Shown piece by piece: positions 18,082 through 27,331 of a DNA stretch of 64,000 bases. Each line of letters opens with the position of its first letter. Position 1 is the stretch's first letter. Made by a program: the position numbers and the translations under genes. Location of the stretch: positions 1,426,001 to 1,490,000 of the forward strand of contig NZ_CP172882.1 of assembly GCF_050529585.1 (NCBI RefSeq), in the 5' to 3' direction. This stretch comes from Enterococcus_D sp050529585 (lineage in GTDB: Bacteria; Bacillota; Bacilli; Lactobacillales; Enterococcaceae). The notes below the pieces were generated by a model. It was not told where the DNA came from. It saw nothing but the letters and a program-made list of their open reading frames with translations, and did not search any database.

Positions 18082-18242
18082 GGAACAAAATTGTCACAAA
18101 AAATATCAGATTGTTTAAATTTGGTGTTTTCTCTTGCTCTAAAGTCGAAAGTTACGTAAGATAAAAGAATAGAATCATTGGTTGATGATATGCGCTTTTA
18201 CGCAATCTGCCATTGAAGAAAGTAAAGGAGCATACATTCAAT

Positions 18243-18812
18243 ATGGGAAGAATCTTAAAGGAAAATTGGTTTCTGATTTTCTTTATCATCGTAGTTGTTC
18301 TCTTGCGCTTGTTTGTGTTAACACCAGTCAAAGTCAGTGGACATTCTATGGATCCGACTTTAGCGGATAAACAGCGTTTGATCGCAACCAAAGTGACGAC
18401 CTACGATCGTCAGGATATCGTGATATGTGTCGAACCAGATGATACCAGCAAAATTGCTGTCAAGCGCCTCATTGGTTTACCAGGTGATACGGTAGAAATG
18501 AAAGATGATGTGTTGACCATCAACGGTGAAGTCTATGCAGAATCTTACTTAGATGATTTTAAAGAAAAGTTTGCCGATGACAAACTGCAAGAGGAATATA
18601 GCTATCGGGAGATGTTCCAAGAAATCGCAGCTAGTGCGACCCAATTTACGGAGGACTTCTCGATCACAGTACCTGATGGCAGTTATTTTGTGATGGGAGA
18701 CAATCGTTTGATTTCTCGTGATAGTCGCAGTTTTGGCGTTGTGACAGATGACCAAATGGAAGGCAAAGTCCTATTACGCTATTGGCCTTTGTCAGAACTC
18801 AAATTATTTTAA
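18243..18812 (+). CDS. lepB: Signal peptidase I
   Basis: 189 residues. One N-terminal membrane anchor (10-28), catalytic Ser35 in SGHSMDPT and general base Lys74 in KRLIGLPGD, and the MGDNR box near the end. It cleaves Sec and Tat signal peptides outside the membrane. ATG 18243 follows AAAGGAG by 12 bases; the upstream in-frame ATG at 18213 precedes this site and is rejected. Confidence 0.93.
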   Translation: MGRILKENWFLIFFIIVVVLLRLFVLTPVKVSGHSMDPTLADKQRLIATKVTTYDRQDIVICVEPDDTSKIAVKRLIGLPGDTVEMKDDVLTINGEVYAESYLDDFKEKFADDKLQEEYSYREMFQEIAASATQFTEDFSITVPDGSYFVMGDNRLISRDSRSFGVVTDDQMEGKVLLRYWPLSELKLF

Positions 18813-18873
18813 AAAAAAGCATTCTTGCACAAGGATCGAGTACAGACTCGAAACATGCAGGAATGCTTTTTTT
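18811..18873. terminator. Bidirectional terminator between lepB and small membrane gene
   Basis: Stem GCATTCTTGCA/TGCAGGAATGC (18819-18829, 18856-18866, one G-T pair) with A-run before and T-run after, serving both convergent genes. Confidence 0.85.
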
Positions 18874-19057
18874 ATACGATCCATGCCACCAACGCTACCA
18901 CTGAAAACAACATTGTCCAAACCGCAATAATAGCTGACGCAATGAAAATAATCTTGATCGATATTGGTTGAACGAATTTATTCGCATCTTTAGAAAATGC
19001 ATAGGTGATGGATGAGAAAATCAAACAACACAAAATGAAAAATACAGACAGAATCAT
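18872..19057 (-). CDS. Small two-helix membrane protein, unknown
   Basis: 61 residues with two hydrophobic helices (about 1-20 and 34-60) separated by a short charged loop. ATG 19057 has AAGGAG six bases upstream; the ATG at 19063 touches the ribosome site. A plausible promoter lies upstream. No family recognised. Confidence 0.6.
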   Translation of the reverse strand: MILSVFFILCCLIFSSITYAFSKDANKFVQPISIKIIFIASAIIAVWTMLFSVVALVAWIV

Positions 19058-19097
19058 ACGCATCTCCTTACTGACCTATCGTCATTTATTCATATTT

Positions 19098-19126
19098 ATT
19101 ATAGCAGAGATGATCTTGTTCGTGAA
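19098..19126 (-). promoter_or_regulatory. Promoter of small membrane gene
   Basis: Minus strand: -10 TATAAT (19098-19103), 17-nt spacer, weak -35 TTCACG (19121-19126). Confidence 0.5.
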
Positions 19127-19179
19127 ATAAAAAACTTTTTAAAAACTGTATATCAGTGCTTGTGCCATCAATTGACGTG

Positions 19180-19218
19180 AAAAAAGTATGTCTCTAATAA
19201 AAGATTAGAAACATACTT
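19180..19218 (-). terminator. Terminator of minus-strand DUF2238-type operon
   Basis: On the minus strand AAGTATGTTTCTAAT pairs with ATTAGAGACATACTT and is followed by a T-run (forward A's at 19180-19185). Confidence 0.85.
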
Positions 19219-19223
19219 TAGGC

Positions 19224-19895
19224 TCATGATTTGGTAATCTTTTTAATACGATAACTTTCAAAATATGCCGGTTTGCCTCGCCCTTGAAAAAAGGCGATCA
19301 CACCCATTACTGCTGCGCCGATCGTGTTGATGAATAAATCACCCATTGTATCCATCAATGCTTCACGACCTACAAAGAGCGTCCCATCAAGCGTCGCATA
19401 ACGCTGCAAATTCATGCCGCCGATCGAATCACAGATAAATTCCCAAAATTCCCAGAAGACGCCGCAAAGACCAGCAAAGGCAAAGCCCATTAGCAAGAAA
19501 AGCCAAGGAGAAACCTTTGTGACAGGCGTTTCTTTTAGGAGCATACAAATCAATCCGTATCCGACTGCTGTTAGAACCATCGGACTGACAGCATGCAAGA
19601 TTTTATCCCAGAAGGACACGATTTCGATCAAGTGTAAGATCGTTCCCATAAAGACTGAGATCAATAAGAAAAACCAGTAAAAGTAGACTGTTGCATTCGG
19701 TAATTGAATCTTGAGTAATTTTTTGCTGTATGTTGGTACAAAAATCAAAAGAATACCCATGATTGCTTGAACAATAAACATCAATCCTTGGCTTTGCGGA
19801 TAAACACCGCGGAAAAATTCCCACACGGAGTATGCCAAGACCAAAAAACCAAAAACCGTAAATATTCGTTGAATGCGTTGATAATTTCCGTTCAT
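19224..19895 (-). CDS. DUF2238/YjdF-like membrane protein
   Basis: 223 residues with six or seven membrane segments. Motifs WDKILH, WEFWEF and DTMGDLFINTIGA match the YjdF/DUF2238 family, whose function is not established. The gene follows the nucleoside deoxyribosyltransferase-like gene directly, stop against start, so they form one operon. Confidence 0.78.
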   Translation of the reverse strand: MNGNYQRIQRIFTVFGFLVLAYSVWEFFRGVYPQSQGLMFIVQAIMGILLIFVPTYSKKLLKIQLPNATVYFYWFFLLISVFMGTILHLIEIVSFWDKILHAVSPMVLTAVGYGLICMLLKETPVTKVSPWLFLLMGFAFAGLCGVFWEFWEFICDSIGGMNLQRYATLDGTLFVGREALMDTMGDLFINTIGAAVMGVIAFFQGRGKPAYFESYRIKKITKS

Positions 19896-20381
19896 TTATT
19901 TGTCCTCCTGAAAGAAGGCCGCTAATCCTTCAAGTAAGGCTGATTCTGAAGAGAAAATCTCGCCATTTAATTTGATCAGTCCAACAGTATATAAATTGAC
20001 ATAATGAAATTGATTTTCGGCTACCGTTTGCAAGGCGTTCAGTTTTTGCTGATTGTCGGCACCTTGTTGGCGACTATCGGTATAAAGACCAATGATAGGA
20101 ATTCCTTTGGCATACGCCACACCAATTTCTGAAGCGACACCGGCATCAATGGTCAACCCATCTAAACAAGCAATCATCAAATCGCTGGTCAAGACTTTTT
20201 CGGTATCGGCTAGAGCAATCATTTTGCTGTCAGCATAAGCACTTTTATCATTGATGGCCACATTTTCTTGGGGAAGATAAATGGTAACTTCCGGATATTG
20301 TTGGCGGATTTTTTCTACTAATGTCGCATTGTACTGTAAATCACTGGCTGCAAATAATGGGGCTGCAAAATAAATATTCAT
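19896..20381 (-). CDS. Nucleoside 2-deoxyribosyltransferase family protein
   Basis: 161 residues. N-terminal IYFAAPLF and the core DAGVASEIGVAYAKG, with Asp79 and the likely catalytic Glu85, match the NDRT family, which moves deoxyribose between bases. Some relatives instead hydrolyse modified nucleotides, so salvage is probable but not certain. ATG with GGAGTG upstream. Confidence 0.85.
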   Translation of the reverse strand: MNIYFAAPLFAASDLQYNATLVEKIRQQYPEVTIYLPQENVAINDKSAYADSKMIALADTEKVLTSDLMIACLDGLTIDAGVASEIGVAYAKGIPIIGLYTDSRQQGADNQQKLNALQTVAENQFHYVNLYTVGLIKLNGEIFSSESALLEGLAAFFQEDK

Positions 20382-20445
20382 AAAAAAACACTCCTAGTAT
20401 TGATAGATTCTGTTGTGATGGTCAACTGAGAGACATGTATGGAAA

Positions 20446-21660
20446 TCAGAAATAATCACTAAAGTAAGCTTCCATATCCGGAATGATCGTCTCTAACAAG
20501 CGCAATGTTTCTTTATCAGTGCGTAAGCGTTCCACTCTTTCTAGATAGGCTGGACGACGATAATTCATCAAAAGGCAAGTGAGGGTCTGAATATCTAATT
20601 GGACCGCTTTGCCAATTGCTTCCTTCGTCACCTGAACCTTATCGTCTTGGCAACTGACACCAAAAATGCCATTGTTCCATTCAGCAACTGGGTCGGACAC
20701 CACGAAATGGAAAGCCCCTGAAAAAGCTTTGAATGGGAAGTTTCTCAAAAATTCTGTCACATCAACGATTCTCGCCATATAATAAGGCTCGAGGGTTTCT
20801 TTGATTTGGCTGTCATCTAAGTAAAAGGACAAGGGTTGGTTGGTGTAAATATCGCCTTTGACCCAGTAGACCATTGAAAAGTGGGCTGTGATGAAGTTCC
20901 ACAAACCATTTCGGGCTTCTTGGTTCAGATAAAACATTTCTCTGACATGAAATACTTCTTCTGCTACCCAATAAAAGAGCACGCCGGTAGGGTGGCCGCT
21001 TTCGTTGTAATAAATCGCTGCAGTTCGCTGGTCTTCATTTTCATAGCGCCAGTATTCTTCCCAATGGAAGGCTGTGCGTTGCAAGGCGCCATGATTGTCA
21101 CGAGAAAATTGGTTGTAGACTGTATAAACATCTGGATCATCGACATCTTTTCTCTCCACGATACCTGGCACTTCTTTGGTTTTGGGCAGCTGGGTATCCC
21201 GAATCTTAAAGGACAGCTTATCTGACATGATTTCCCACCCTTTACGGCGATAGTAGGGCACATTGTAAGGATACAGATAAGAAATCCATTGTTTGTCTGC
21301 GCGCATCGTTTCCAGTGCCAACTTGATCAAATCTTTCATCAGTCCATGGCCAGCATATTCAGGATAAGTGCCAACACCCGTTACACCGCCCATTTTCATC
21401 AAGGTGCCATGAATATTGACCTCACAAGGGTAAACCGCAATTTGCGAAATCAACTGGTCCTCGTTGAACCATCCAAAAACTTTAGAGAGTTCTAAAATCG
21501 GTCGTTTTGATTTGATCATTTCTCGCTTGTTTTCATATCCGCTTTCTTCAATATCTGATTCAGTGATTTGGAAAACATAGCTGAGTAATTCGTTAAACTG
21601 GTCGACATCTTTCTCTTCCACAGGTCGAATATGAAATTTCTCATGAAAAGTATTATCCAT
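20446..21660 (-). CDS. Eis-type GNAT N-acetyltransferase
   Basis: 404 residues, the length of the Eis family: two fused GNAT folds (first with GVGTYPEYAGHGLMKDLIK, the acetyl-CoA loop) and a C-terminal SCP2-like domain that ends in a terminal Phe, whose carboxylate is catalytic in Eis. Actinobacterial Eis acetylates aminoglycosides and lysines; substrates of Firmicutes homologues are mostly unknown. Monocistronic. Confidence 0.86.
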   Translation of the reverse strand: MDNTFHEKFHIRPVEEKDVDQFNELLSYVFQITESDIEESGYENKREMIKSKRPILELSKVFGWFNEDQLISQIAVYPCEVNIHGTLMKMGGVTGVGTYPEYAGHGLMKDLIKLALETMRADKQWISYLYPYNVPYYRRKGWEIMSDKLSFKIRDTQLPKTKEVPGIVERKDVDDPDVYTVYNQFSRDNHGALQRTAFHWEEYWRYENEDQRTAAIYYNESGHPTGVLFYWVAEEVFHVREMFYLNQEARNGLWNFITAHFSMVYWVKGDIYTNQPLSFYLDDSQIKETLEPYYMARIVDVTEFLRNFPFKAFSGAFHFVVSDPVAEWNNGIFGVSCQDDKVQVTKEAIGKAVQLDIQTLTCLLMNYRRPAYLERVERLRTDKETLRLLETIIPDMEAYFSDYF

Positions 21661-21742
21661 TGTTTCAACTCCAATTATTTTTACTAGCTTTAGTATAGCA
21701 AAACCTGAACAAATATGTTTGAATAACGGTTAAGAAAAATAC

Positions 21743-21771
21743 TTTCACTATTATCATTTCGTTGGTATAAT
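21743..21771 (+). promoter_or_regulatory. lepA promoter
   Basis: Extended -10 TG-G-TATAAT (21763-21771) with weak -35 TTTCAC (21743-21748), 17-nt spacer. Confidence 0.6.
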
Positions 21772-21806
21772 AGAAAAGCTGACTAAAAGAAATGAGGAAC
21801 GTATCC

Positions 21807-23642
21807 ATGAACATAGAAGAAATGAAAAAACGACAGGAGAAAATTCGTAATTTCTCCATTATCGCCCATATTGACCATGGGAAATCGACATTAGCGGACC
21901 GTATCTTAGAACAAACCCATACTGTAAGTTCTCGTGAAATGCAGCATCAACTGCTGGATTCAATGGATTTGGAAAGAGAACGCGGAATCACTATCAAGTT
22001 GAATGCAGTGGAATTGAATTATACAGCCAAAGATGGTGAAACGTATATATTTCACTTGATCGACACCCCTGGGCACGTCGATTTTACCTACGAAGTATCT
22101 CGTAGTTTGGCAGCTTGTGAGGGTGCAGTTCTTGTAGTTGATGCTGCGCAAGGAATCGAAGCACAAACATTGGCTAACGTATACTTGGCATTGGACAATG
22201 ACTTGGAAATCTTACCAGTCATCAACAAAATCGATTTACCTGCAGCTGACCCTGAGCGCGTCCGAAAAGAGATTGAAGATGTGATCGGGATCGACGCCAG
22301 CGAAGCGGTCTTGGCCAGTGCCAAAGCAGGAATCGGGATCGAAGATATTTTAGAACAAATCGTTGAATATGTACCGGCACCTCAAGGAGATATTGAAGCA
22401 CCGCTGAAAGCATTGATTTTTGATTCCGTCTATGACTCCTACCGTGGTGTTGTGCTAAATGTCCGCATCATGGAAGGAATGGTCAAACCTGGTGACAAAA
22501 TCCAAATGATGAGCAACGGCAAAACCTTCGATGTGACAGAAGTGGGTGTCTTCTCACCAAAAGCAATCCAAAGAGAAGCATTGATGGTGGGGGATGTAGG
22601 TTACATCACCGCAGCGATCAAGACTGTTAAAGACACCCAAGTGGGGGATACTGTCACTTTGGCCAATCATCCAGCAGATGAAGCATTAGAAGGCTACCGC
22701 CAAATGAATCCAATGGTCTATTGCGGATTGTATCCAATCGACACGTCTCGTTACAATGATTTGCGAGAAGCATTGGAAAAATTGCAATTGAACGATGCGG
22801 CTTTACAATTTGAGCCAGAAACCTCTCAAGCTTTGGGATTTGGGTTCCGTTGCGGTTTCTTAGGTTTGCTGCATATGGACGTTGTGCAAGAACGCTTGGA
22901 GCGTGAATTCAACCTTGAATTGATCACGACCGCACCATCTGTAATCTATCATGTCAATAAAACCGATGGCTCCGTTGTGACTGTCGATAATCCAGCAGAC
23001 TTTCCTGAAGCTGGCACTGTAGATAATGTTGAAGAACCATTTGTCAAAGCACAAATCATGGTGCCAAATGATTATGTCGGGGCTGTTATGGAGTTGTCAC
23101 AACGTAAGCGTGGGGACTTTGTGACCATGGATTATCTAGATGATTATCGTGTGAATGTAGTCTATAATATCCCATTGTCAGAAATCGTCTTTGATTTCTT
23201 TGACAAACTGAAATCCAGCACCAAAGGCTATGCTTCACTAGATTATGAAATGTCTGGTTATCGCGTCAGCAAATTAGTCAAAATGGACATTATGTTGAAT
23301 GCTGAGAAAGTCGATGCGTTGAGCTTTATCGTCCATCGCGACTTTGCCTATGAACGTGGCAAAGCCATCGTTGAAAAATTGAAAAAACTGATTCCGCGTC
23401 AACAATTTGAAGTGCCGATCCAAGCAGCAATCGGCCAAAAAATCGTGGCCCGTTCCGATATCAAAGCATTACGTAAAAACGTATTGGCGAAGTGTTACGG
23501 CGGGGATGTTTCTCGTAAACGCAAGTTGTTAGAGAAACAAAAAGAAGGGAAGAAGCGGATGAAACAGATCGGTTCTGTCGAAGTACCGCAGGAAGCCTTC
23601 ATGGCCGTTCTGAAAATGGATGAGGATGAACCTAAGAAGTAG
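21807..23642 (+). CDS. lepA: Elongation factor 4 (LepA)
   Basis: 611 residues from ATG 21807 (MNIEEMKKRQE, canonical start; GAGGAAC upstream). GTPase motifs AHIDHGKST, DTPGHVDF and NKIDLP, followed by the EF-G-like domains II, III and V and the LepA-specific C-terminal domain (FVPIQA-type sequence FEVPIQAAIG). It acts on the ribosome during translation under stress and in initiation. Confidence 0.97.
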   Translation: MNIEEMKKRQEKIRNFSIIAHIDHGKSTLADRILEQTHTVSSREMQHQLLDSMDLERERGITIKLNAVELNYTAKDGETYIFHLIDTPGHVDFTYEVSRSLAACEGAVLVVDAAQGIEAQTLANVYLALDNDLEILPVINKIDLPAADPERVRKEIEDVIGIDASEAVLASAKAGIGIEDILEQIVEYVPAPQGDIEAPLKALIFDSVYDSYRGVVLNVRIMEGMVKPGDKIQMMSNGKTFDVTEVGVFSPKAIQREALMVGDVGYITAAIKTVKDTQVGDTVTLANHPADEALEGYRQMNPMVYCGLYPIDTSRYNDLREALEKLQLNDAALQFEPETSQALGFGFRCGFLGLLHMDVVQERLEREFNLELITTAPSVIYHVNKTDGSVVTVDNPADFPEAGTVDNVEEPFVKAQIMVPNDYVGAVMELSQRKRGDFVTMDYLDDYRVNVVYNIPLSEIVFDFFDKLKSSTKGYASLDYEMSGYRVSKLVKMDIMLNAEKVDALSFIVHRDFAYERGKAIVEKLKKLIPRQQFEVPIQAAIGQKIVARSDIKALRKNVLAKCYGGDVSRKRKLLEKQKEGKKRMKQIGSVEVPQEAFMAVLKMDEDEPKK

Positions 23643-23704
23643 CAAGGGTTTGTTTGAAAATTTTTGATACAAAAATATAATTTTCATAATTTATTCGCCC
23701 GTTT

Positions 23705-23736
23705 GTCGTCCTAATTTATTTTAGGGCGACATTTTT
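23705..23736 (+). terminator. Terminator after lepA
   Basis: Stem GTCGTCCTAA/TTAGGGCGAC with one G-T pair (23705-23730), then ATTTTT. It lies at the junction with the prophage remnant. Confidence 0.8.
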
Positions 23737-23750
23737 CATGAAAATAAATT

Positions 23751-24770
23751 TTAATTTGATGATCTTTTTAATCTTTGGGCGAATATATCGACAGCTTCTG
23801 TCCGCATTTTTTTCGTTACATGGACATACTTATCCATTGTAGTAGAAATTCTGGAATGGCCAAGTCTTTCTTGTACAATTTTAGGCTTTACACCATCCTC
23901 CAAAAGCATAGTGGCATGTGTGTGTCTAAGGGAATGAAAGTTGAAATCGAATCCTAATTCTTTTTTGACTTTTCCGCTATGCCATTTGATTGAATTTGGT
24001 GTGACTGGTTCGCCGTTTTCTTTAGTGCAAACGAATTGAGTGTCATAATAGTATTTACCATGACGTAGTTTGTTTTCGGACTGGCGCTTGCGAACTTTTT
24101 TTAATTCTTGCAGCAATATGGAATCTATTGCTATTGTTCGAAAACTAGATTGTGTTTTTGGTGTTCCTAACTGTATGCCATGCTTATCTTGAAGCATGAT
24201 TCGTTCCACAGTTACTGTTTGATCCTCAAATGAAATGTCGGACCATTGGAGACCGCAAACCTCACCACGGCGTAATCCAGTATGAAACCCTATCATTAAT
24301 GGTAGATGAAAGGGGCTAGAAGGGGGATTTATATCTAGAATAGCTTGATATTGTTCCATGCTGATTATTTTCATATCGTCACGATTTTGCTTAGGCTTGT
24401 TTTCAAAAGCCGGCATTTCTACATAGATCATTGGATTGCTATTGATTGCTTGCCAAGGATAAACAGCTCTTTTAAATACACCCTTTAAGACAGTAAAGAT
24501 AATTTCAACTGAATGTTTAGATAGTGGGGTGCTAAACCCATTTGGTAATTTATTTACCAATTCTTGTAATCTTGCTGGTCCAATAGAATTCAGATAATAT
24601 TTGCCGATTTCTGGTTTTATGTATTTGTTGACCACATTCTGATAATTTTTCTGCGTGTTGTATTTTAATTTCTTTTCTACATAGTTTTCCATCCAATAGT
24701 CAAAGTAATCAGAAACACTCATATCCTTAATATCAACTTTTCCTCCATCTTTATATAGGTTCGAAATCAT
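23751..24770 (-). CDS. Phage-type tyrosine integrase lacking its N-terminal DNA-binding domain
   Basis: 339 residues. The SAM-like core-binding domain (about 15-105) and the catalytic domain are complete: R167, K205, H279, R282, H305 and nucleophile Y315. The arm-binding AP2-like domain that normally precedes (about 60 residues) is absent; upstream the frame meets a TAA within 20 codons. A GGAGG lies about 40 bases before the ATG, far from ideal, which suggests a 5' deletion. Part of a reduced prophage placed just after lepA. Confidence 0.85.
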   Translation of the reverse strand: MISNLYKDGGKVDIKDMSVSDYFDYWMENYVEKKLKYNTQKNYQNVVNKYIKPEIGKYYLNSIGPARLQELVNKLPNGFSTPLSKHSVEIIFTVLKGVFKRAVYPWQAINSNPMIYVEMPAFENKPKQNRDDMKIISMEQYQAILDINPPSSPFHLPLMIGFHTGLRRGEVCGLQWSDISFEDQTVTVERIMLQDKHGIQLGTPKTQSSFRTIAIDSILLQELKKVRKRQSENKLRHGKYYYDTQFVCTKENGEPVTPNSIKWHSGKVKKELGFDFNFHSLRHTHATMLLEDGVKPKIVQERLGHSRISTTMDKYVHVTKKMRTEAVDIFAQRLKRSSN

Positions 24771-24879
24771 CCTAAGATTTTCATTACAGGTCCGTTAATA
24801 TTAAAGCCTCCTACAAGTTGTATTGTACATAAAAATACGCAAAATATACAAACGTATGTTCTTGCAATCGTAAAAAGAA

Positions 24880-24893
24880 AAGCCCGAAGGCTT
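24880..24893 (-). terminator. Terminator of the DUF4352-like gene
   Basis: Tetraloop hairpin, minus strand AAGCC-TTCG-GGCTT then TTCTTTTT. Confidence 0.85.
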
Positions 24894-24901
24894 GACTTTG
24901 T

Positions 24902-25495
24902 TTAAATAGTTGCTTTGTAAATAGCAGCATCTTCGAATGAGATAAGGGGAGCAAAATGTATTTCAATTTCCCCAGTACCGTTAATTCCGAAATGTTGGAC
25001 ACAATCCATTTGTTTGCCTGGCGCCACAGATCCCATTGTATTTTCATTTGGATAGCTTTCTGCTTTTTTGTCATCAGAGCCATAAACGTCTACATCAGCA
25101 CCAACGGGTAGATCAGAATCAGAATTATTTTTTACCGTATAAGAAATTTTAACAACTTCAGCTGGATTAGTTTCATCGAATTGATTCCGTTCGTCAGTTA
25201 GTTCAACTCCTGTTAGGGTATATTCTGCGTCACCAACTTTAACTGTGTCACCCACACTATAAAAACTAATTTCTTCTACGCTAGATGATGATTCCACAGA
25301 ATCTTTTTGTGATTCAGATGTTGTTCCATCCGCTTCGACTTTAGTTCCGCCATTTTTGTTGACGTCTCCACCGCCTAATACACCGCCAATACCAGCTACT
25401 AGTATTACTACTACGATCCAAAACCAAACCCGTTTATAGAAAGGTTTTTTCACTTTATAATATTTACCGTCTGTACCCATAACTTTCTTTGCCAT
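24902..25495 (-). CDS. DUF4352-like membrane-anchored secreted protein (prophage cargo)
   Basis: 197 residues. Short basic cytosolic start (MAKKVMGTDGKYYKVKKPF), one membrane helix (about 24-44), Ser/Glu-rich linker (50-75), then an immunoglobulin-like extracellular domain (76-197) with VGDAEYTLTGVEL and VKISYTVKNNSD. Similar proteins are frequent between integrase and repressor in Firmicutes phages, where lysogenic cargo such as exclusion factors sits. Its function here is not known. Confidence 0.7.
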   Translation of the reverse strand: MAKKVMGTDGKYYKVKKPFYKRVWFWIVVVILVAGIGGVLGGGDVNKNGGTKVEADGTTSESQKDSVESSSSVEEISFYSVGDTVKVGDAEYTLTGVELTDERNQFDETNPAEVVKISYTVKNNSDSDLPVGADVDVYGSDDKKAESYPNENTMGSVAPGKQMDCVQHFGINGTGEIEIHFAPLISFEDAAIYKATI

Positions 25496-25517
25496 TTTCC
25501 CATCTCCTAAAAATTAA

Positions 25518-25706
25518 TTATGATTTTAAAACTACTACAGTCCCATCTATTAGAAATGGGAGAGTGTAATTGTTTTCTATTTTTACAACACCTGTGAATC
25601 TTCGAGCATGACACCGAATAACGTCTTTGAAAGTTTCTTGCTTCTTCCGAAATTGAGACGTACAAATTAAAAAAGTTCTACAGCCTTCTTTAAAGCAATT
25701 GATCAT
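25518..25706 (-). CDS. Short hypothetical, possibly a degraded phage gene
   Basis: 62 codons, Cys- and Arg-containing, with no recognised family and no clear ribosome site. The frame continues 14 codons upstream of the ATG before a TAG, so the ORF may be the tail of a longer, broken gene between repressor and cargo. Confidence 0.3.
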   Translation of the reverse strand: MINCFKEGCRTFLICTSQFRKKQETFKDVIRCHARRFTGVVKIENNYTLPFLIDGTVVVLKS

Positions 25707-25824
25707 GTGCAGAGTGTACCTGCTAAAGTTACCCCCATAAATCTAGTATGGCATTCTTGCTTCCATTTTCATTTGAATCATTCATGATCCAGATTGAAAT
25801 TAATCATATCATTCAATCGAACAA

Positions 25825-26157
25825 TTACTTCGTATGATTGCGATTAGTAACAAATGCAATAAAATTTAAAATCTCTCCCATTTGTTGATCGGTAATATCA
25901 TCATCTATATGTGCTGCAATCGTATCAACTTTTGTTGACTTTCCAGATTCTAGTTTGTTATTTTCTCTGCCTAGTAGGTAGTCAGTGCTAACTTTAAAAT
26001 AATCAGCTATAGCAGTAAGTGTTTCTGTATCAGGGCTTCTTTCTCCGCGTTCATATCCAGATATAGAAACTTTTGAAACGTGTATGATATTCCCTAAGTC
26101 TTGCTGAGTTAGATTTTTAGATAACCTCAACTCTTTTAATCGATAGCCAAAGTTCAT
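25825..26157 (-). CDS. XRE-family phage repressor (CI-like)
   Basis: 110 residues. HTH_3 domain at 4-62 (LTQQDLGNIIHVSKVSISGYE as helix-turn-helix, then the usual PDTETLTAIADYFKVSTDYLLG). The short C-terminal part (63-110) has no peptidase motif. It would bind the GTTAAC sites directly upstream and repress the lytic promoter. No Cro or lytic genes remain. Confidence 0.85.
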   Translation of the reverse strand: MNFGYRLKELRLSKNLTQQDLGNIIHVSKVSISGYERGERSPDTETLTAIADYFKVSTDYLLGRENNKLESGKSTKVDTIAAHIDDDITDQQMGEILNFIAFVTNRNHTK

Positions 26158-26270
26158 GTTAACACCTCGTTTTCTATTTCATTTTATCGTTAACTGTTAG
26201 TTAACACAATTAAAAATTATAAAGTTAACTATATAGTAATTTACAAATTTGTAATTAACTTAAAGTTAAC
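26158..26270. promoter_or_regulatory. Prophage operator region with five GTTAAC sites
   Basis: GTTAAC occurs at 26158, 26189, 26200, 26224 and 26265. Two form a perfect 7-3-7 inverted repeat GTTAACT-gtt-AGTTAAC at 26189-26205. The first touches the repressor start codon, consistent with autoregulation. Confidence 0.75.
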
Positions 26271-26456
26271 CAAACTATATTTACCTTATATAGAACAAAG
26301 ACGATGAATCGTTTTTGTTCTATATTTTTATTCTATATAAGTAGCTAAATATCTTATTATGCTAAACAGCTTTTTTTAAAATTTTAAAGCAGGGCACCTA
26401 GTGAAGCAAAATTCATTGCTGAAATCAATGAAGAGCTTATACAATAAATAGGTCAT
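26271..26456. other. AT-rich right end of the prophage remnant
   Basis: No complete gene. A 16-codon open stretch near 26398-26448 (APSEAKFIAEINEELIQ, then TAA) may be the tail of a deleted phage gene. No second attachment site could be recognised by eye. Confidence 0.3.
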
Positions 26457-27320
26457 CTAATCAAATTTCTTCCATTCATCTTGCCATAAATTGATCAGAG
26501 GTACAATCGCTTCTTGATTCTCTGATAAATAATTGGCATAAAAATTCATGGTTGCGCTATTATCAGAGAGTTTTACAGGGACACGATCATTGGATATTTC
26601 TGGATCCCAAGTAGAACTAATGGACGAAAGATTTGATTCAAAATACGGAAAGATCGAATAGTTTTTTATTTCGGTAAAATCTGATTCCCTTTGATAAATA
26701 AATTTTGCATCAGGTATTTCTTCTTGGATAATGTCAGACCAGATGCCAATATCATCACGAACAATAAAGCTTAATCCAGAAAGGTCATGAAAAGCAACCG
26801 ATTGTTGCCCGCCCAAATTTGAAAAACGATTGATTCTGACCGATAGATGTTCTTGACCAAGATAAAGCGAATGAATACGACGATCGTTTATTGGTTGATT
26901 TGTTATGACACAGCTGAATTTGTGTTCTAAGAGAAGTTCAGCTAAATTGTTTGTCTGGATCAGCGCTTGTTGAATGGTCACATTCCTTCTTTCTATTTGA
27001 TTCATAACAAGAAGTGGGCCAGGGGCGATGGAGGCAACGATTATGGATTCCATGTTGTGTTGAAAGGCGATGACGTCTTCAACAAACTTCTGGTTTGCAT
27101 GAAGCAGTTGTTGGGCTTTTTGTACGGCATATTCACCGGTTTTAGTTAAGGTGATTTTATTTGGTGTGCGCGTGAACAATTTGACACCTAGTTGTTCTTC
27201 TAGTTTTTGGGTGCCACGTGTAATCGCAGGCTGTGAAATCCCTAAATGCGCAGCCGCCGCTGCAAGTGTACCATATTTTGCAAAAGCAGTTAATTCTAGT
27301 AATAAATAATAATCAATCAT
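26457..27320 (-). CDS. LysR-family transcriptional regulator
   Basis: 287 residues. N-terminal winged HTH (1-60: AAAAHLGISQPAITRGTQKLEEQLG, LFTRT) and a periplasmic-binding-like effector domain (about 85-287). Divergent from two aldo-keto reductase genes, which it probably controls through the palindrome in between. AGGAGG upstream of the start overlaps the palindrome arm. Confidence 0.88.
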   Translation of the reverse strand: MIDYYLLLELTAFAKYGTLAAAAAHLGISQPAITRGTQKLEEQLGVKLFTRTPNKITLTKTGEYAVQKAQQLLHANQKFVEDVIAFQHNMESIIVASIAPGPLLVMNQIERRNVTIQQALIQTNNLAELLLEHKFSCVITNQPINDRRIHSLYLGQEHLSVRINRFSNLGGQQSVAFHDLSGLSFIVRDDIGIWSDIIQEEIPDAKFIYQRESDFTEIKNYSIFPYFESNLSSISSTWDPEISNDRVPVKLSDNSATMNFYANYLSENQEAIVPLINLWQDEWKKFD

Positions 27321-27331
27321 TTTCCCGCCTC

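Noticed and set aside
23643..23760. Prophage attachment core next to lepA
   Set aside because: No matching second copy could be seen at the right end, so no att site is called.
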